Source: Lentisphaeria bacterium (lineage in GTDB: Bacteria; Verrucomicrobiota; Lentisphaeria; Victivallales; JAUVCU01). Taken from it: a stretch of DNA of 11,558 nucleotides. Below, piece after piece: positions 1 to 6,769 of the stretch. How positions within the stretch are numbered: position 1 is the stretch's first letter; the number at the start of each line of letters is the position of its first letter. The translations under genes and the position numbers were made by a program. The stretch is taken from positions 1 through 11,558 of the forward strand of contig JAUVCU010000021.1 in NCBI GenBank assembly GCA_030590715.1, in the 5' to 3' direction. Under the pieces are notes generated by a model. The model had not been told where the DNA came from. It ran no database searches and worked only from the letters and a program-made list of their open reading frames with translations.

Positions 1-48
1 TGCTCTGTAGTGATCCGCTTCCGACCTGACTTAAGGTAACCTATAGTT

Positions 49-891
49 TTATACCAGAGAGGATAAATCAGCGGCTTCAGATACGCCAGACTGGTCATTT
101 GAAGCGACAACGTCAAATTCACGTTTCAGTTCTTCCGGGGAATTTGAAACCACATAAGGATCCTGAACGATTCTCAGGAAATCCAGATCATTGTAATCAT
201 TTCCGACCCCAACCGAATTTTCAATTCCAATGCCGAGATAATGGCACAACCATTGAACGGCATTTCCTTTAGACACCCCATTTGGAAAAACTTCGATCCA
301 AAGAGAGTGACCATCAAGGGGAGATGTTGCCCGTATAACATTAAATTCCGGCAAAGATGATTTAACAAACTCGTACAAACCATTATTTTCTTCAGCAATT
401 GCCAAGAGTTGGCTGCAATCCTGAATCAGTTCCAACTGGTCGTCATTACCAAGAATGTGGTTGTGATATAACACACAGCGATTATCATAATCCGAACACG
501 CATTCTGTGATCTGAACTTATAGAACTGGTGATTATTTGGAATCATGTCCTGAATAGTAAAACTGATTCGTTGCTCAATCATAAATTCTGCGGCTTTCAC
601 CACTTCTTCTCGTGTCAGATGATTTTTATGAATCAGTATTTTACTGCGCCAGTCGATAATACCTGCGCCACACGAAAAGATGATGTAGTCAAAAGGAAAA
701 TCCTGAGGCAGAACTTTGTTTATTGAATAAAGCGAGCGTCCAGTTGCGGCAACCCTTATACAATGTTTGTTTCCAAGATGCCTCAACGTTTTCAGATCCT
801 GTGCTGAAACTTCCCTATTACTATTCAACAAAGTGCCATCGAGGTCTGTAACAAATATTTTCTGTTTTGTATCTTTATTCACTGAAGCCAT
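49..891 (-). CDS. Cof-type HAD-superfamily phosphatase
   Basis: A 280-residue cytoplasmic haloacid-dehalogenase-type phosphatase of the Cof/IIB group, expected to hydrolyse small phosphorylated metabolites such as sugar phosphates; the substrate cannot be read from sequence. All four HAD motifs are visible: DLDGTLL with nucleophile D16 and acid/base D18, TGR at 50-52, the conserved lysine K208 in NGVSKG, and GVGNDYNDLDF with N231, D232 and D235 for Mg2+ binding. The stretch between motifs II and III (about 85-195) is the size of a C2 cap. Length is normal for the family (about 260-290). The start is the first ATG before the domain; the ribosome-binding site is weak, with only a GGA about 16 nt upstream. 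The gene stands alone and diverges from the glycosylase-like gene at 1043. The 48 bases beyond its stop hold nothing I can identify. Confidence 0.93.
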   Translation of the reverse strand: MASVNKDTKQKIFVTDLDGTLLNSNREVSAQDLKTLRHLGNKHCIRVAATGRSLYSINKVLPQDFPFDYIIFSCGAGIIDWRSKILIHKNHLTREEVVKAAEFMIEQRISFTIQDMIPNNHQFYKFRSQNACSDYDNRCVLYHNHILGNDDQLELIQDCSQLLAIAEENNGLYEFVKSSLPEFNVIRATSPLDGHSLWIEVFPNGVSKGNAVQWLCHYLGIGIENSVGVGNDYNDLDFLRIVQDPYVVSNSPEELKREFDVVASNDQSGVSEAADLSSLV

Positions 892-937
892 TTCAAACTT
901 GTTTTCCGGTTATTTTATATTTAAAACAATCATCTAT

Positions 938-967
938 TTGATAAGTATTTAATAGAGATTCTATAGA
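938..967 (+). promoter_or_regulatory. Candidate promoter for the glycosylase-like gene, overlapping a 12-bp palindrome
   Basis: TTGATA (938-943, five of six matches to the sigma70 -35) is followed after 18 nt by TATAGA (962-967, four of six to the -10). The -10 lies inside the perfect palindrome ATTCTATAGAAT (958-969). The site is in the 151-bp gap between the divergent genes at 891 and 1043. The whole gap is AT-rich, so a chance match is quite possible. Confidence 0.3.
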
Positions 968-1042
968 ATATGTATACTTGATATGGTACTTTTGTCCACA
1001 AGAATCAGGTAATAAATAATCATATTAGTGGTGAAGGTAATA

Positions 1043-1951
1043 ATGTCTGAAAAAGGCTTGTACGTAGAACTCATTGAGTTTTTAAAAAGAGATGCTGAAT
1101 TGGATAAATTCATCCACGTTTCAGGGGACAATTTAAAAGAGTTGTATATAGACTTTCCTCCTTTAGCTGCAGACGAACCGCAACAAGAGGTTAATTACCA
1201 GCAACCAGCAGTTACTCAGGCAGTCGTTGAAATGCCAGTTCATCAGCCTCAGGCAGAATATCAACCACAGCCAAAGCCACAGGCAGAATATCAGCCTCAA
1301 CCAGTGCAACAACCTCAAGAGCAAAAAGTAGAGCAGCAGGTTCAAGTTCAGGCTGCTGGGACAGAAGCAAGGCCGATAGCACCTTCAAATATTGATTTAT
1401 CGTCAATAACGACTGAAACACTTCAGCAATATGCGACCTCAAAACAACAACTGTATACAGGCGAACACTTCACGCTGTACGGAGAAGGTAATGTACGTTC
1501 ACGGCTGATGTTTATTGGTGAAGCTCAAGGGCGCGGCAATGATAATTCGATGGGTCAGACAAGCGAACTGCTTTCAAAAATGATCACAGCAATGAAGTTT
1601 GACCTGAGCAGCGTTTATATTGCCGATATTATGCACAGCGTTAAAAATGTACACACACCGCCGACAGATGATGAACTTGCAGTCTGTATTGCGTATATGA
1701 ACAAACAGATCGAATTAGTCAAGCCCGAAGTGATTGTCTTTCTAGGTCCAATCCCGTTGAGACTGCTGGTGAACAAACGTGGAGTATCACGTCACCGCGG
1801 ACAATGGGTCGAATATATGGGCGCAAAAGTGATGCCGACTTTCCACCCTGCTTTACTGTACCGAGAGCAAAGCAAGAAAAAAGAAGTATGGGAAGACCTT
1901 AAGCAGGTAATGGATTTATTTGGCAAATCACCCGACCCACGGTATGCATAA
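1043..1951 (+). CDS. Divergent family 4-like uracil-DNA glycosylase, lacking most Fe-S ligands
   Basis: A 302-residue protein in three parts: a short N-terminal segment (1-45), a Gln/Pro-rich linker (about 46-110) with two PQAEYQPQP copies, and a C-terminal uracil-DNA glycosylase fold (about 135-295). Family-4-like blocks are YGEGN (146-150), LMFIGEAQG (165-173 region of the fold, with E160 in the first catalytic motif), VYIADI, KPEVIVFLGP and MPTFHPA (264-270, H268). Canonical members remove uracil from DNA and carry a 4Fe-4S cluster on four cysteines. Here the aligned positions read A131/K134, S199 and C215, so only one is left; the Phe that stacks on uracil is also missing. Activity is therefore uncertain. 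An in-frame GTG at 1028 exists, but the ATG at 1043 has GAAGG 5 nt upstream and is preferred. A transcriptional link to the gene at 2047 is possible but the 95-nt gap has its own control-like site. Confidence 0.8.
   Translation: MSEKGLYVELIEFLKRDAELDKFIHVSGDNLKELYIDFPPLAADEPQQEVNYQQPAVTQAVVEMPVHQPQAEYQPQPKPQAEYQPQPVQQPQEQKVEQQVQVQAAGTEARPIAPSNIDLSSITTETLQQYATSKQQLYTGEHFTLYGEGNVRSRLMFIGEAQGRGNDNSMGQTSELLSKMITAMKFDLSSVYIADIMHSVKNVHTPPTDDELAVCIAYMNKQIELVKPEVIVFLGPIPLRLLVNKRGVSRHRGQWVEYMGAKVMPTFHPALLYREQSKKKEVWEDLKQVMDLFGKSPDPRYA
1247..1303 (+). repeat. 30-bp tandem repeat encoding the Pro/Gln linker
   Basis: The 14-mer CAGGCAGAATATCA occurs at 1250-1263 and again at 1280-1293, a 30-bp period. 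It encodes two copies of PQAEYQPQP (residues 69-77 and 79-87) within the low-complexity linker of the glycosylase-like protein. Third-position differences between the copies show the duplication is not brand new. A flexible tether is the likely role. Confidence 0.8.
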
Positions 1952-1994
1952 CGCAGGAAACTAAGCTATAATTTGTTATATTTGTAGAAACAAT

Positions 1995-2023
1995 GTGAAA
2001 TCGTTTTCACGCTTGTATATGAT
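1995..2023 (+). promoter_or_regulatory. LacI-family-like operator overlapping a candidate promoter
   Basis: GTGAAATCGTTTTCAC (1995-2010) is a palindrome with perfect 6-bp arms and a central CG, the form bound by LacI/GalR-family repressors. GTGAAA (1995-2000, four of six to TTGACA) lies 17 nt before TATGAT (2018-2023, five of six to TATAAT), so the palindrome would cover the -35 and part of the spacer, a classic repressor position. It sits 24 nt before the start of the gene at 2047. A second possible -10, TATAAT at 1967-1972, lies upstream without a good -35. No regulator gene is in the window, so the assignment rests on site shape alone. Confidence 0.4.
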
Positions 2024-2046
2024 CAAAAAGCACTTGGAGAAACAGA

Positions 2047-2718
2047 TTGAAAACAGATGTACTTTCAAAAGTAAAGAGAACCTTCCAAAAAATCACATTC
2101 TTTAACAGTGAGGAAGATGTCCTGTCAAACGATTTGGCTCTTATGAATATCCCGGCCCTAATGGGTCGTAGAGATGCCGCGTATGACAGAGCTATCGAAC
2201 TTCTTGAACAGGATATTTTTATTCACTATGAGGATGAACGACAGATCATATACGAAACAATCATGGAACTCTTTGAAGTTTGTATCGAAAATACAAAAGC
2301 AATTATCATTCCATCCAAAGAAAAAGATACAATCGGCACAGTGCTACAGTATCTGATTCTCCTGAACGACACAATTGTATCCGCTTCAGCACTTGTTAAA
2401 CATGAGATGATGCTTTCTGAAGATGTGACCTCTATTTCTAGCTTCATCGGTAAAAAGATACAATCACAATTCAGAGCAGAAGATGAAATATTCAGTGCAA
2501 GTGAGATGAATATTTTACATTCAGGAAGAGATCTCGTAGAAATAGCAGCTCCTGCAATCAAGAAATACAGACAGGCAAGAAAAAGGGCTTTCAGCAAAGG
2601 AAGCCTGGACCGTTATAATAAATCTTTTAAAGAATTCTTCACCGTATATCAAAAAAGTGGAATTATTTCGGCGACTATTAAAGCCAGAAGAAGCCAGTTT
2701 GCGGCTTCTAAAAGCTAG
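2047..2718 (+). CDS. Hypothetical all-helical cytoplasmic protein
   Basis: A 223-residue protein that I do not recognise. It has no signal peptide, membrane segment or metal/nucleotide motif. The sequence looks mostly alpha-helical and charged, with a basic C-terminal third: KKYRQARKRAFSKGSLDRYNK around 170-190 and KARRSQ near the end, which could bind nucleic acid or acidic partners (inference only). The start is TTG at 2047, supported by GGAGA at 2036-2040 with a 6-nt spacer; no ATG lies suitably close downstream. It is preceded by the palindrome at 1995-2010 and ends only 11 bp from the convergent murE stop. Base composition resembles its neighbours and gives no sign of recent transfer. 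Confidence 0.7.
   Translation: MKTDVLSKVKRTFQKITFFNSEEDVLSNDLALMNIPALMGRRDAAYDRAIELLEQDIFIHYEDERQIIYETIMELFEVCIENTKAIIIPSKEKDTIGTVLQYLILLNDTIVSASALVKHEMMLSEDVTSISSFIGKKIQSQFRAEDEIFSASEMNILHSGRDLVEIAAPAIKKYRQARKRAFSKGSLDRYNKSFKEFFTVYQKSGIISATIKARRSQFAASKS
2689..2709. other. Inverted repeat at the convergent gene ends
   Basis: AGAAGCC (2689-2695) and GGCTTCT (2703-2709) form a perfect 7-bp stem with a 7-nt loop, inside the last codons of the gene at 2047. The two convergent genes leave only 11 bp between stop codons, so any terminator for either must lie within the other's coding end. Neither strand has a clear U-run after the stem, so intrinsic termination here is only a possibility. Confidence 0.3.
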
Positions 2719-2729
2719 TCCGAACCGAT

Positions 2730-4199
2730 TTAATAAAGCTCTAAAACCTTTCGTACGATTTCGCGGTCATCAAAGTCATAGTGAACACCATTTATTTCCT
2801 GGTATGTTTCGTGTCCTTTACCGGCAACTAAAACAGTATCGCCGGCAGAGGCATTATTTATAGCATAAATAATTGCCTGCTCACGATCTTCAATAGACTC
2901 AAATTCATAATTTTCAGGCAGCCCGGAACAAATATCATTTATTATACATTCCGGTTTTTCTGTTCTTGGATTATCACTGGTGACAACTACAAGATCTGCA
3001 ATATCCGCCGCCACTTTTCCCATTCTCGCACGCTTTGTCTTATCACGGTCTCCACCACAGCCGAAGACGACTGTCAGTTTTTTGTCCGTAAGTTTTTTCA
3101 AAGTCATAGAAACGTTAGACAGCGCATCATCGGTATGTGCGTAATCGACAAAAACACTTACGCCATTACCCCCAATAAACGACTCCAGTCTTCCAGGAAC
3201 CTGATGTTTAGAGGAAGGGGCAAAAACACCTGCAATTGATTCTGCTGAAAGTCCAAGGGCATAAGCAGCCGAAACAGCGCCTGCTATGTTATAAACGTTG
3301 TATTCTCCAATCAGACTAGAATAAAGCGTTAAGTCGTGGCCATCAAGATTCAAATGTATTGTCACACCACGAACACAAGATTCAAAGCTGACAATCTGAC
3401 AATGGCATTCCGGTCCACGCCCAAAACTGAAAGCCGATTCACCTATTATGTCTATAAGCTGCTTTCCATATTTATCATCCGCATTAATCACAGCTACCCC
3501 ATCATCCTCAAGGATATCCAGAAACAATCTCTGCTTTGCTTCAAAGTAAGATTCCATAGTCCCGTGATAATCCAGATGATCTCCGGTAAGATTTGTAAAA
3601 ATGCCTACTTTAAAAAGAGAGTTGCCGGTTCTATGCTGATCAAGCCCATGACTAGAAACCTCCATCACAACATTTTCACAATTTTCATCCGCCATTTCAG
3701 AGAACAACTGCTGCAGTCCATAAGCTTCGGGAGTAGTTCGCGAAGCAACCTCGACCCGACCGCCCGTTGAATACTCGACCGTTGAAACCAAACCTGTTTT
3801 TCGCCCTGCCCTTTTCAGGATCATACTCAACAAAAATGCGGTAGTGGTTTTCCCGTTTGTTCCCGTTATCCCAGCCAGATCAAAGTTTTGTGAAGGAAAT
3901 GAAAAGTAACATTCAACCAGGAGAGCATAGGCACGGTAAATGTCTGAAACCAGAATATATGTTACGCCTGTGACTTTGGAAATATCTGAAGTATGAACGA
4001 TAACAGAAGCTCCGCTCTCAATTGCATTGTCAATATAATTATGCCCGTCGAAACAAGCACCTTTTATTGCAACAAAAATATCGCCGAAGGAAACCTTTCT
4101 CGAATTGTTTGTGACATTGTTGATTTGCAGTTCCGTGTCGCCGCAAAGTCCGACAATCAGATCACTTATAATTTGGATATAACCAGATAACATTTTCAA
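2730..4199 (-). CDS. murE: UDP-MurNAc-L-Ala-D-Glu:meso-diaminopimelate ligase
   Basis: Cytoplasmic ATP-dependent Mur ligase that adds the third stem-peptide residue to UDP-MurNAc-L-Ala-D-Glu. The three Mur domains are present in a 489-residue chain: N-terminal UDP-substrate domain (1-105), central ATPase with P-loop GITGTNGKTTT (110-120) and the carbamylated-lysine position K222 in YFEAKQRLF, and C-terminal domain from about 336. DNPR at 409-412 is the signature that selects meso-diaminopimelate over lysine; GKGHE follows at 460-464. The start is TTG at 4199: GGAGG at 4208-4212 lies 8 nt away, whereas the ATG two codons later would sit 14 nt away. It is the last gene of a four-gene operon, 18 nt after murF, which is the reverse of the usual murE-murF order. 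Confidence 0.97.
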   Translation of the reverse strand: MKMLSGYIQIISDLIVGLCGDTELQINNVTNNSRKVSFGDIFVAIKGACFDGHNYIDNAIESGASVIVHTSDISKVTGVTYILVSDIYRAYALLVECYFSFPSQNFDLAGITGTNGKTTTAFLLSMILKRAGRKTGLVSTVEYSTGGRVEVASRTTPEAYGLQQLFSEMADENCENVVMEVSSHGLDQHRTGNSLFKVGIFTNLTGDHLDYHGTMESYFEAKQRLFLDILEDDGVAVINADDKYGKQLIDIIGESAFSFGRGPECHCQIVSFESCVRGVTIHLNLDGHDLTLYSSLIGEYNVYNIAGAVSAAYALGLSAESIAGVFAPSSKHQVPGRLESFIGGNGVSVFVDYAHTDDALSNVSMTLKKLTDKKLTVVFGCGGDRDKTKRARMGKVAADIADLVVVTSDNPRTEKPECIINDICSGLPENYEFESIEDREQAIIYAINNASAGDTVLVAGKGHETYQEINGVHYDFDDREIVRKVLELY

Positions 4200-4217
4200 A
4201 ACAAATACCTCCCGGCA

Positions 4218-5606
4218 TTATTGCGAGCTGGAATTATCCGGCTCAATTACTTCAAGATGAGTTCCACGCGAACCTTTTAAATAAACAATATCTCCAGATT
4301 TCACTTTGTCTCGGATAATATCTGTGGCTTCCGTAGTTTTTTTGAAAGTGCAGACGTTTTCAGGTTCTTGAAGATCATTAACTACCTGCTCCAGAATAGG
4401 TCCAACACAAAACAGTTGAGAGTCCGGAAAAAGTTCCCGCGTATAATTGAGTGTCTCCAAATGTTTTTCATAAGCAGAGTCGCCAAGTTCCAGCATATCG
4501 CCAAGAATGATTACCAATGATTGAGGATCGGCAAATTCACTAAGCCAGCTAAGCCCGGCTTTTGTACTTTCCGGATTTGCATTGTAGGCATCATTGACCC
4601 AATTGACTCCATCTATATTTCTAACTCTCAATCTCATGCCGGTAAGCATGCTCTTTTTCAACCCCTTGACTATAACTTCATAGCTAAGACCTATTGAATG
4701 CGCGGCTGCAACAACAGCGAGAGCATTATTCATCTGATGCCTACCCTGAACGGGCCAGTCTACTTCGATCTTAGCTGACTCACCTGTCATAAGGTCAAAA
4801 TGCCCACCGGTCAGATCACTCCCTTTATATTCACCTCGGATATCTTCTCCAAAGGCAATAATATGTGCGGAACTTCCATAGGATTCAAGAATAGATCGAT
4901 ACTCACAATCTGAAGGTATCACAGCAACGCCCGACGGTTTCAAATGTTTAAAAATCGTTGCCTTTTCATGCGCAACGTTTTCTATTGTTTTAAAAAATTC
5001 CAGATGACTACTACCGACAGATGTTACTATTGCCACATCCGGTTCTGCAGTACGGCTCAAAACTTCTATTTCACCGATATGGTTCGATCCCATTTCGATT
5101 ACGGCAACCTTATGATCTGCAGTCAGATTTAGAAGGTTTTGAGGAACACCTATATGATTATTTGTATTGGCCTTTGTGGAATATACGCAGTCGTCACCAA
5201 ATTCAGCAACCAACACGCTGTGCATTATTTCTTTAGTGCTCGTTTTCCCGGTACTCCCGGTAATTCCGATAACTTTTAATCCCAATCGTCTACGGTGAAA
5301 ACGGGCTAAATCCTGATAGGCTTTTGTCGTGTCATCGACAACCAGAAGTGGTAGATTTGAAACATCATTACTTTCGGTAAAAGATTTTTCGACGCAGAGA
5401 AGCTCCGCGCCGGATTGTGCAGCTTTACTCAGGAAGAGATGACCGTCAAAATGCTCACCGCACAAGGCGATAAACATAGCTCCGGAGCAATCAGCTCTGG
5501 AATCGGTCAAGATTGAATTTACGCCTTTAAAAGAATCATTACAGCCTAACAGGTATCCACCCGTGGCTTCTAGAATTTCATCGGGAGAAAAAAAGATTTG
5601 ATCCAT
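4218..5606 (-). CDS. murF: UDP-MurNAc-tripeptide:D-alanyl-D-alanine ligase
   Basis: Cytoplasmic Mur ligase that attaches D-Ala-D-Ala to UDP-MurNAc-tripeptide, completing the pentapeptide precursor. Seen in order in 462 residues: N-terminal UDP-binding domain with DSR (35-37) and GEHFDGH (50-56), P-loop GITGSTGKTSTK (114-125), NTNNHIGVP (147-155), EMGSNHIGEIE (171-181), HEKATIFK around the carbamylated lysine (213-220), the C-terminal motif NDAYNANPES (338-347) that distinguishes MurF, and KGSRGTHLE (444-452). Length is typical (about 450). The start is ATG at 5606 with AAAGG 5 nt upstream, close behind the stop codon of the lipoprotein gene (12-nt gap), which points to translational coupling. 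It precedes murE in one transcript. Confidence 0.97.
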   Translation of the reverse strand: MDQIFFSPDEILEATGGYLLGCNDSFKGVNSILTDSRADCSGAMFIALCGEHFDGHLFLSKAAQSGAELLCVEKSFTESNDVSNLPLLVVDDTTKAYQDLARFHRRRLGLKVIGITGSTGKTSTKEIMHSVLVAEFGDDCVYSTKANTNNHIGVPQNLLNLTADHKVAVIEMGSNHIGEIEVLSRTAEPDVAIVTSVGSSHLEFFKTIENVAHEKATIFKHLKPSGVAVIPSDCEYRSILESYGSSAHIIAFGEDIRGEYKGSDLTGGHFDLMTGESAKIEVDWPVQGRHQMNNALAVVAAAHSIGLSYEVIVKGLKKSMLTGMRLRVRNIDGVNWVNDAYNANPESTKAGLSWLSEFADPQSLVIILGDMLELGDSAYEKHLETLNYTRELFPDSQLFCVGPILEQVVNDLQEPENVCTFKKTTEATDIIRDKVKSGDIVYLKGSRGTHLEVIEPDNSSSQ

Positions 5607-5618
5607 AACTGCCTTTTA

Positions 5619-6197
5619 CTAATTGTTTAGAACGGACAGGACTTTCCCATTTCTAAATACAACTCGCTTAGATTTCCCTCGAGTGATCATGTAGATCCAG
5701 GTATCATCATCAAGTGATGACGTTCGGTGAGCTGAAGGATAACCATATGCCATAAGCACATGTTGCTTTGTCATACCCTTTTCAACAACACCGCGGCTGA
5801 TTCTCTCAAATAGAAGAGGTTCAATACTAAGTTCGACTTCAACAGGATTTTTCACCTGAAAAATCTGCTTGATATATTCCTCAATAGACATCATTGCGTA
5901 TTCTTTCATAAACTCAATCCTGAAACGCTGATCCTGCAGTTTGGCAGTAAAAGTTATATATTGATCATCGTAATCAATACCAGTCACTTCTGTTCCATAG
6001 CTCAAAATATCGCCCATCTGATAATTAGATGACTCCATTTGACCATCGGGCTGAAACCACAAATTTGAGGAAAGGTAAATCCTTGTCGTTGATGGAACCT
6101 GAAGCACGCTATATGCAGATTTTTTCTGTGTAGAAACGCAACCAGTCAGAACAACTGCTGCACAAGTAAAAACTAAAAAACAAACTTTTTTAAACAT
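5619..6197 (-). CDS. BamE/SmpA-like lipoprotein
   Basis: A 192-residue predicted lipoprotein. It begins with a basic start and a hydrophobic stretch ending in the lipobox LTGC (17-20), so C20 should be lipidated and the protein anchored in an envelope membrane. The C-terminal part (about 132-192) resembles the SmpA/OmlA (BamE) fold: a GMTK turn (141-144), a helix, YGYP (151-154), WIYM (167-170) and a closing VVFRNGKVLSV strand. The region 30-130 is beta-rich and not recognised. BamE is a small accessory of outer-membrane protein assembly, but this protein is longer and not necessarily that component. ATG at 6197 has AAGGA 6 nt upstream, overlapping the stop codon of the response-regulator gene. 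Its place between a receiver and murF suggests an envelope role (inference). Confidence 0.8.
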   Translation of the reverse strand: MFKKVCFLVFTCAAVVLTGCVSTQKKSAYSVLQVPSTTRIYLSSNLWFQPDGQMESSNYQMGDILSYGTEVTGIDYDDQYITFTAKLQDQRFRIEFMKEYAMMSIEEYIKQIFQVKNPVEVELSIEPLLFERISRGVVEKGMTKQHVLMAYGYPSAHRTSSLDDDTWIYMITRGKSKRVVFRNGKVLSVLNN

Positions 6198-6206
6198 CTA
6201 AAATCC

Positions 6207-6593
6207 TTATCTAATTAAATCAGCGACAATATCCGCTAAATCCATTACAGAGAATGGTTTCCCTAAAAATCTATCGGCTCCTTTTTCCAGAGCGTTAGAC
6301 ACAATGGCCTCATCACTTCTTCCCGAAGAGATCACTACTTTCAAATCAGGCTGAATCACTTTCATTTCTTCATACACATCCATTCCGGACATATCAGGAA
6401 GAGTAAGATCCAGAATAGAACAAACTATATTTTTATGATTCTCGCGAAAACTTTCAACAGCTTCTTTGCCGCTTCCAGCCAGGAGCACTTCGTAACCGCA
6501 TTCTTCTAAAATCATTTTTGTCGTCTGCTGTATAAGAACTTCATCGTCAACGACAAAAATCTGTCCTGTCCCACATTTTAATTCACTACACAT
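6207..6593 (-). CDS. Stand-alone response regulator receiver (CheY-like)
   Basis: A single receiver domain of 128 residues with no output domain. Visible features are the acidic pair D16-D17, phospho-acceptor D62 in ILDLTLPDMSG, the switch serine S90 in VVISSG and K112 in GKPF. Such proteins take a phosphoryl group from a histidine kinase or phosphorelay and act through protein contacts. No kinase is in the window. An in-frame ATG at 6638 would add 15 residues, but GGAGG lies 7 nt before the ATG at 6593, so the shorter form is preferred. It heads the operon with the lipoprotein, murF and murE (9-nt gap to the next gene). Partnership with cell-wall synthesis is suggested by this context only. 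Confidence 0.92.
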   Translation of the reverse strand: MCSELKCGTGQIFVVDDEVLIQQTTKMILEECGYEVLLAGSGKEAVESFRENHKNIVCSILDLTLPDMSGMDVYEEMKVIQPDLKVVISSGRSDEAIVSNALEKGADRFLGKPFSVMDLADIVADLIR

Positions 6594-6726
6594 ACAAATT
6601 CCTCCGTACAGAATAAGTTCAAAAAGCACGAAATGCATTTATCTGAACGATTAACAAAAGTTTTATAAAGAAAGAACCCATACCTTAATAAGTATTTACA
6701 GCTTAACCAATACTATTAATAAAATA

Positions 6727-6744
6727 TAATAAAATTATTTATTA
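6727..6744. repeat. AT-only inverted repeat in the gap before the response regulator
   Basis: TAATAAA and TTTATTA flank a 4-nt loop in the 176-bp gap between the radical SAM stop and the response-regulator start. The surrounding 40 bp are nearly pure A/T. The stem would be weak and I see no convincing promoter pair; it may reflect an AT-rich upstream region of the operon promoter. Confidence 0.3.
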
Positions 6745-6769
6745 TGGAAAGTGGGCTCAATCAACTAGG

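Noticed and set aside
1028..1042. GTG start for the glycosylase-like gene
   Set aside because: No Shine-Dalgarno at suitable spacing; the ATG five codons later has GAAGG 5 nt upstream.
1163..1442. Two Leu/Ala-rich minus-strand frames
   Set aside because: They are the complement of the Gln/Pro codon repeats and simply mirror their low complexity.
1995..2010. Naming the palindrome a CcpA cre site
   Set aside because: It fits the cre consensus, but CcpA is a Firmicutes regulator and the envelope genes here are of Gram-negative type; only the broader LacI-like label is supported.
2226..2597. 123-codon minus-strand frame opposite the gene at 2047
   Set aside because: No ribosome-binding site, and the plus-strand frame has a good Shine-Dalgarno and spans the whole interval.
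3336..3770. 144-codon plus-strand frame inside murE
   Set aside because: It lies wholly opposite conserved MurE motifs, has no ribosome site and no recognisable protein features.
6594..6638. Longer response-regulator start at 6638
   Set aside because: GGAGG lies 7 nt before the ATG at 6593, and the additional 15 residues are outside the receiver fold.
6727..6744. Intrinsic terminator for the radical SAM gene
   Set aside because: The stem is A/T only and the surroundings are uniformly AT-rich, so it lacks the stable GC stem expected.
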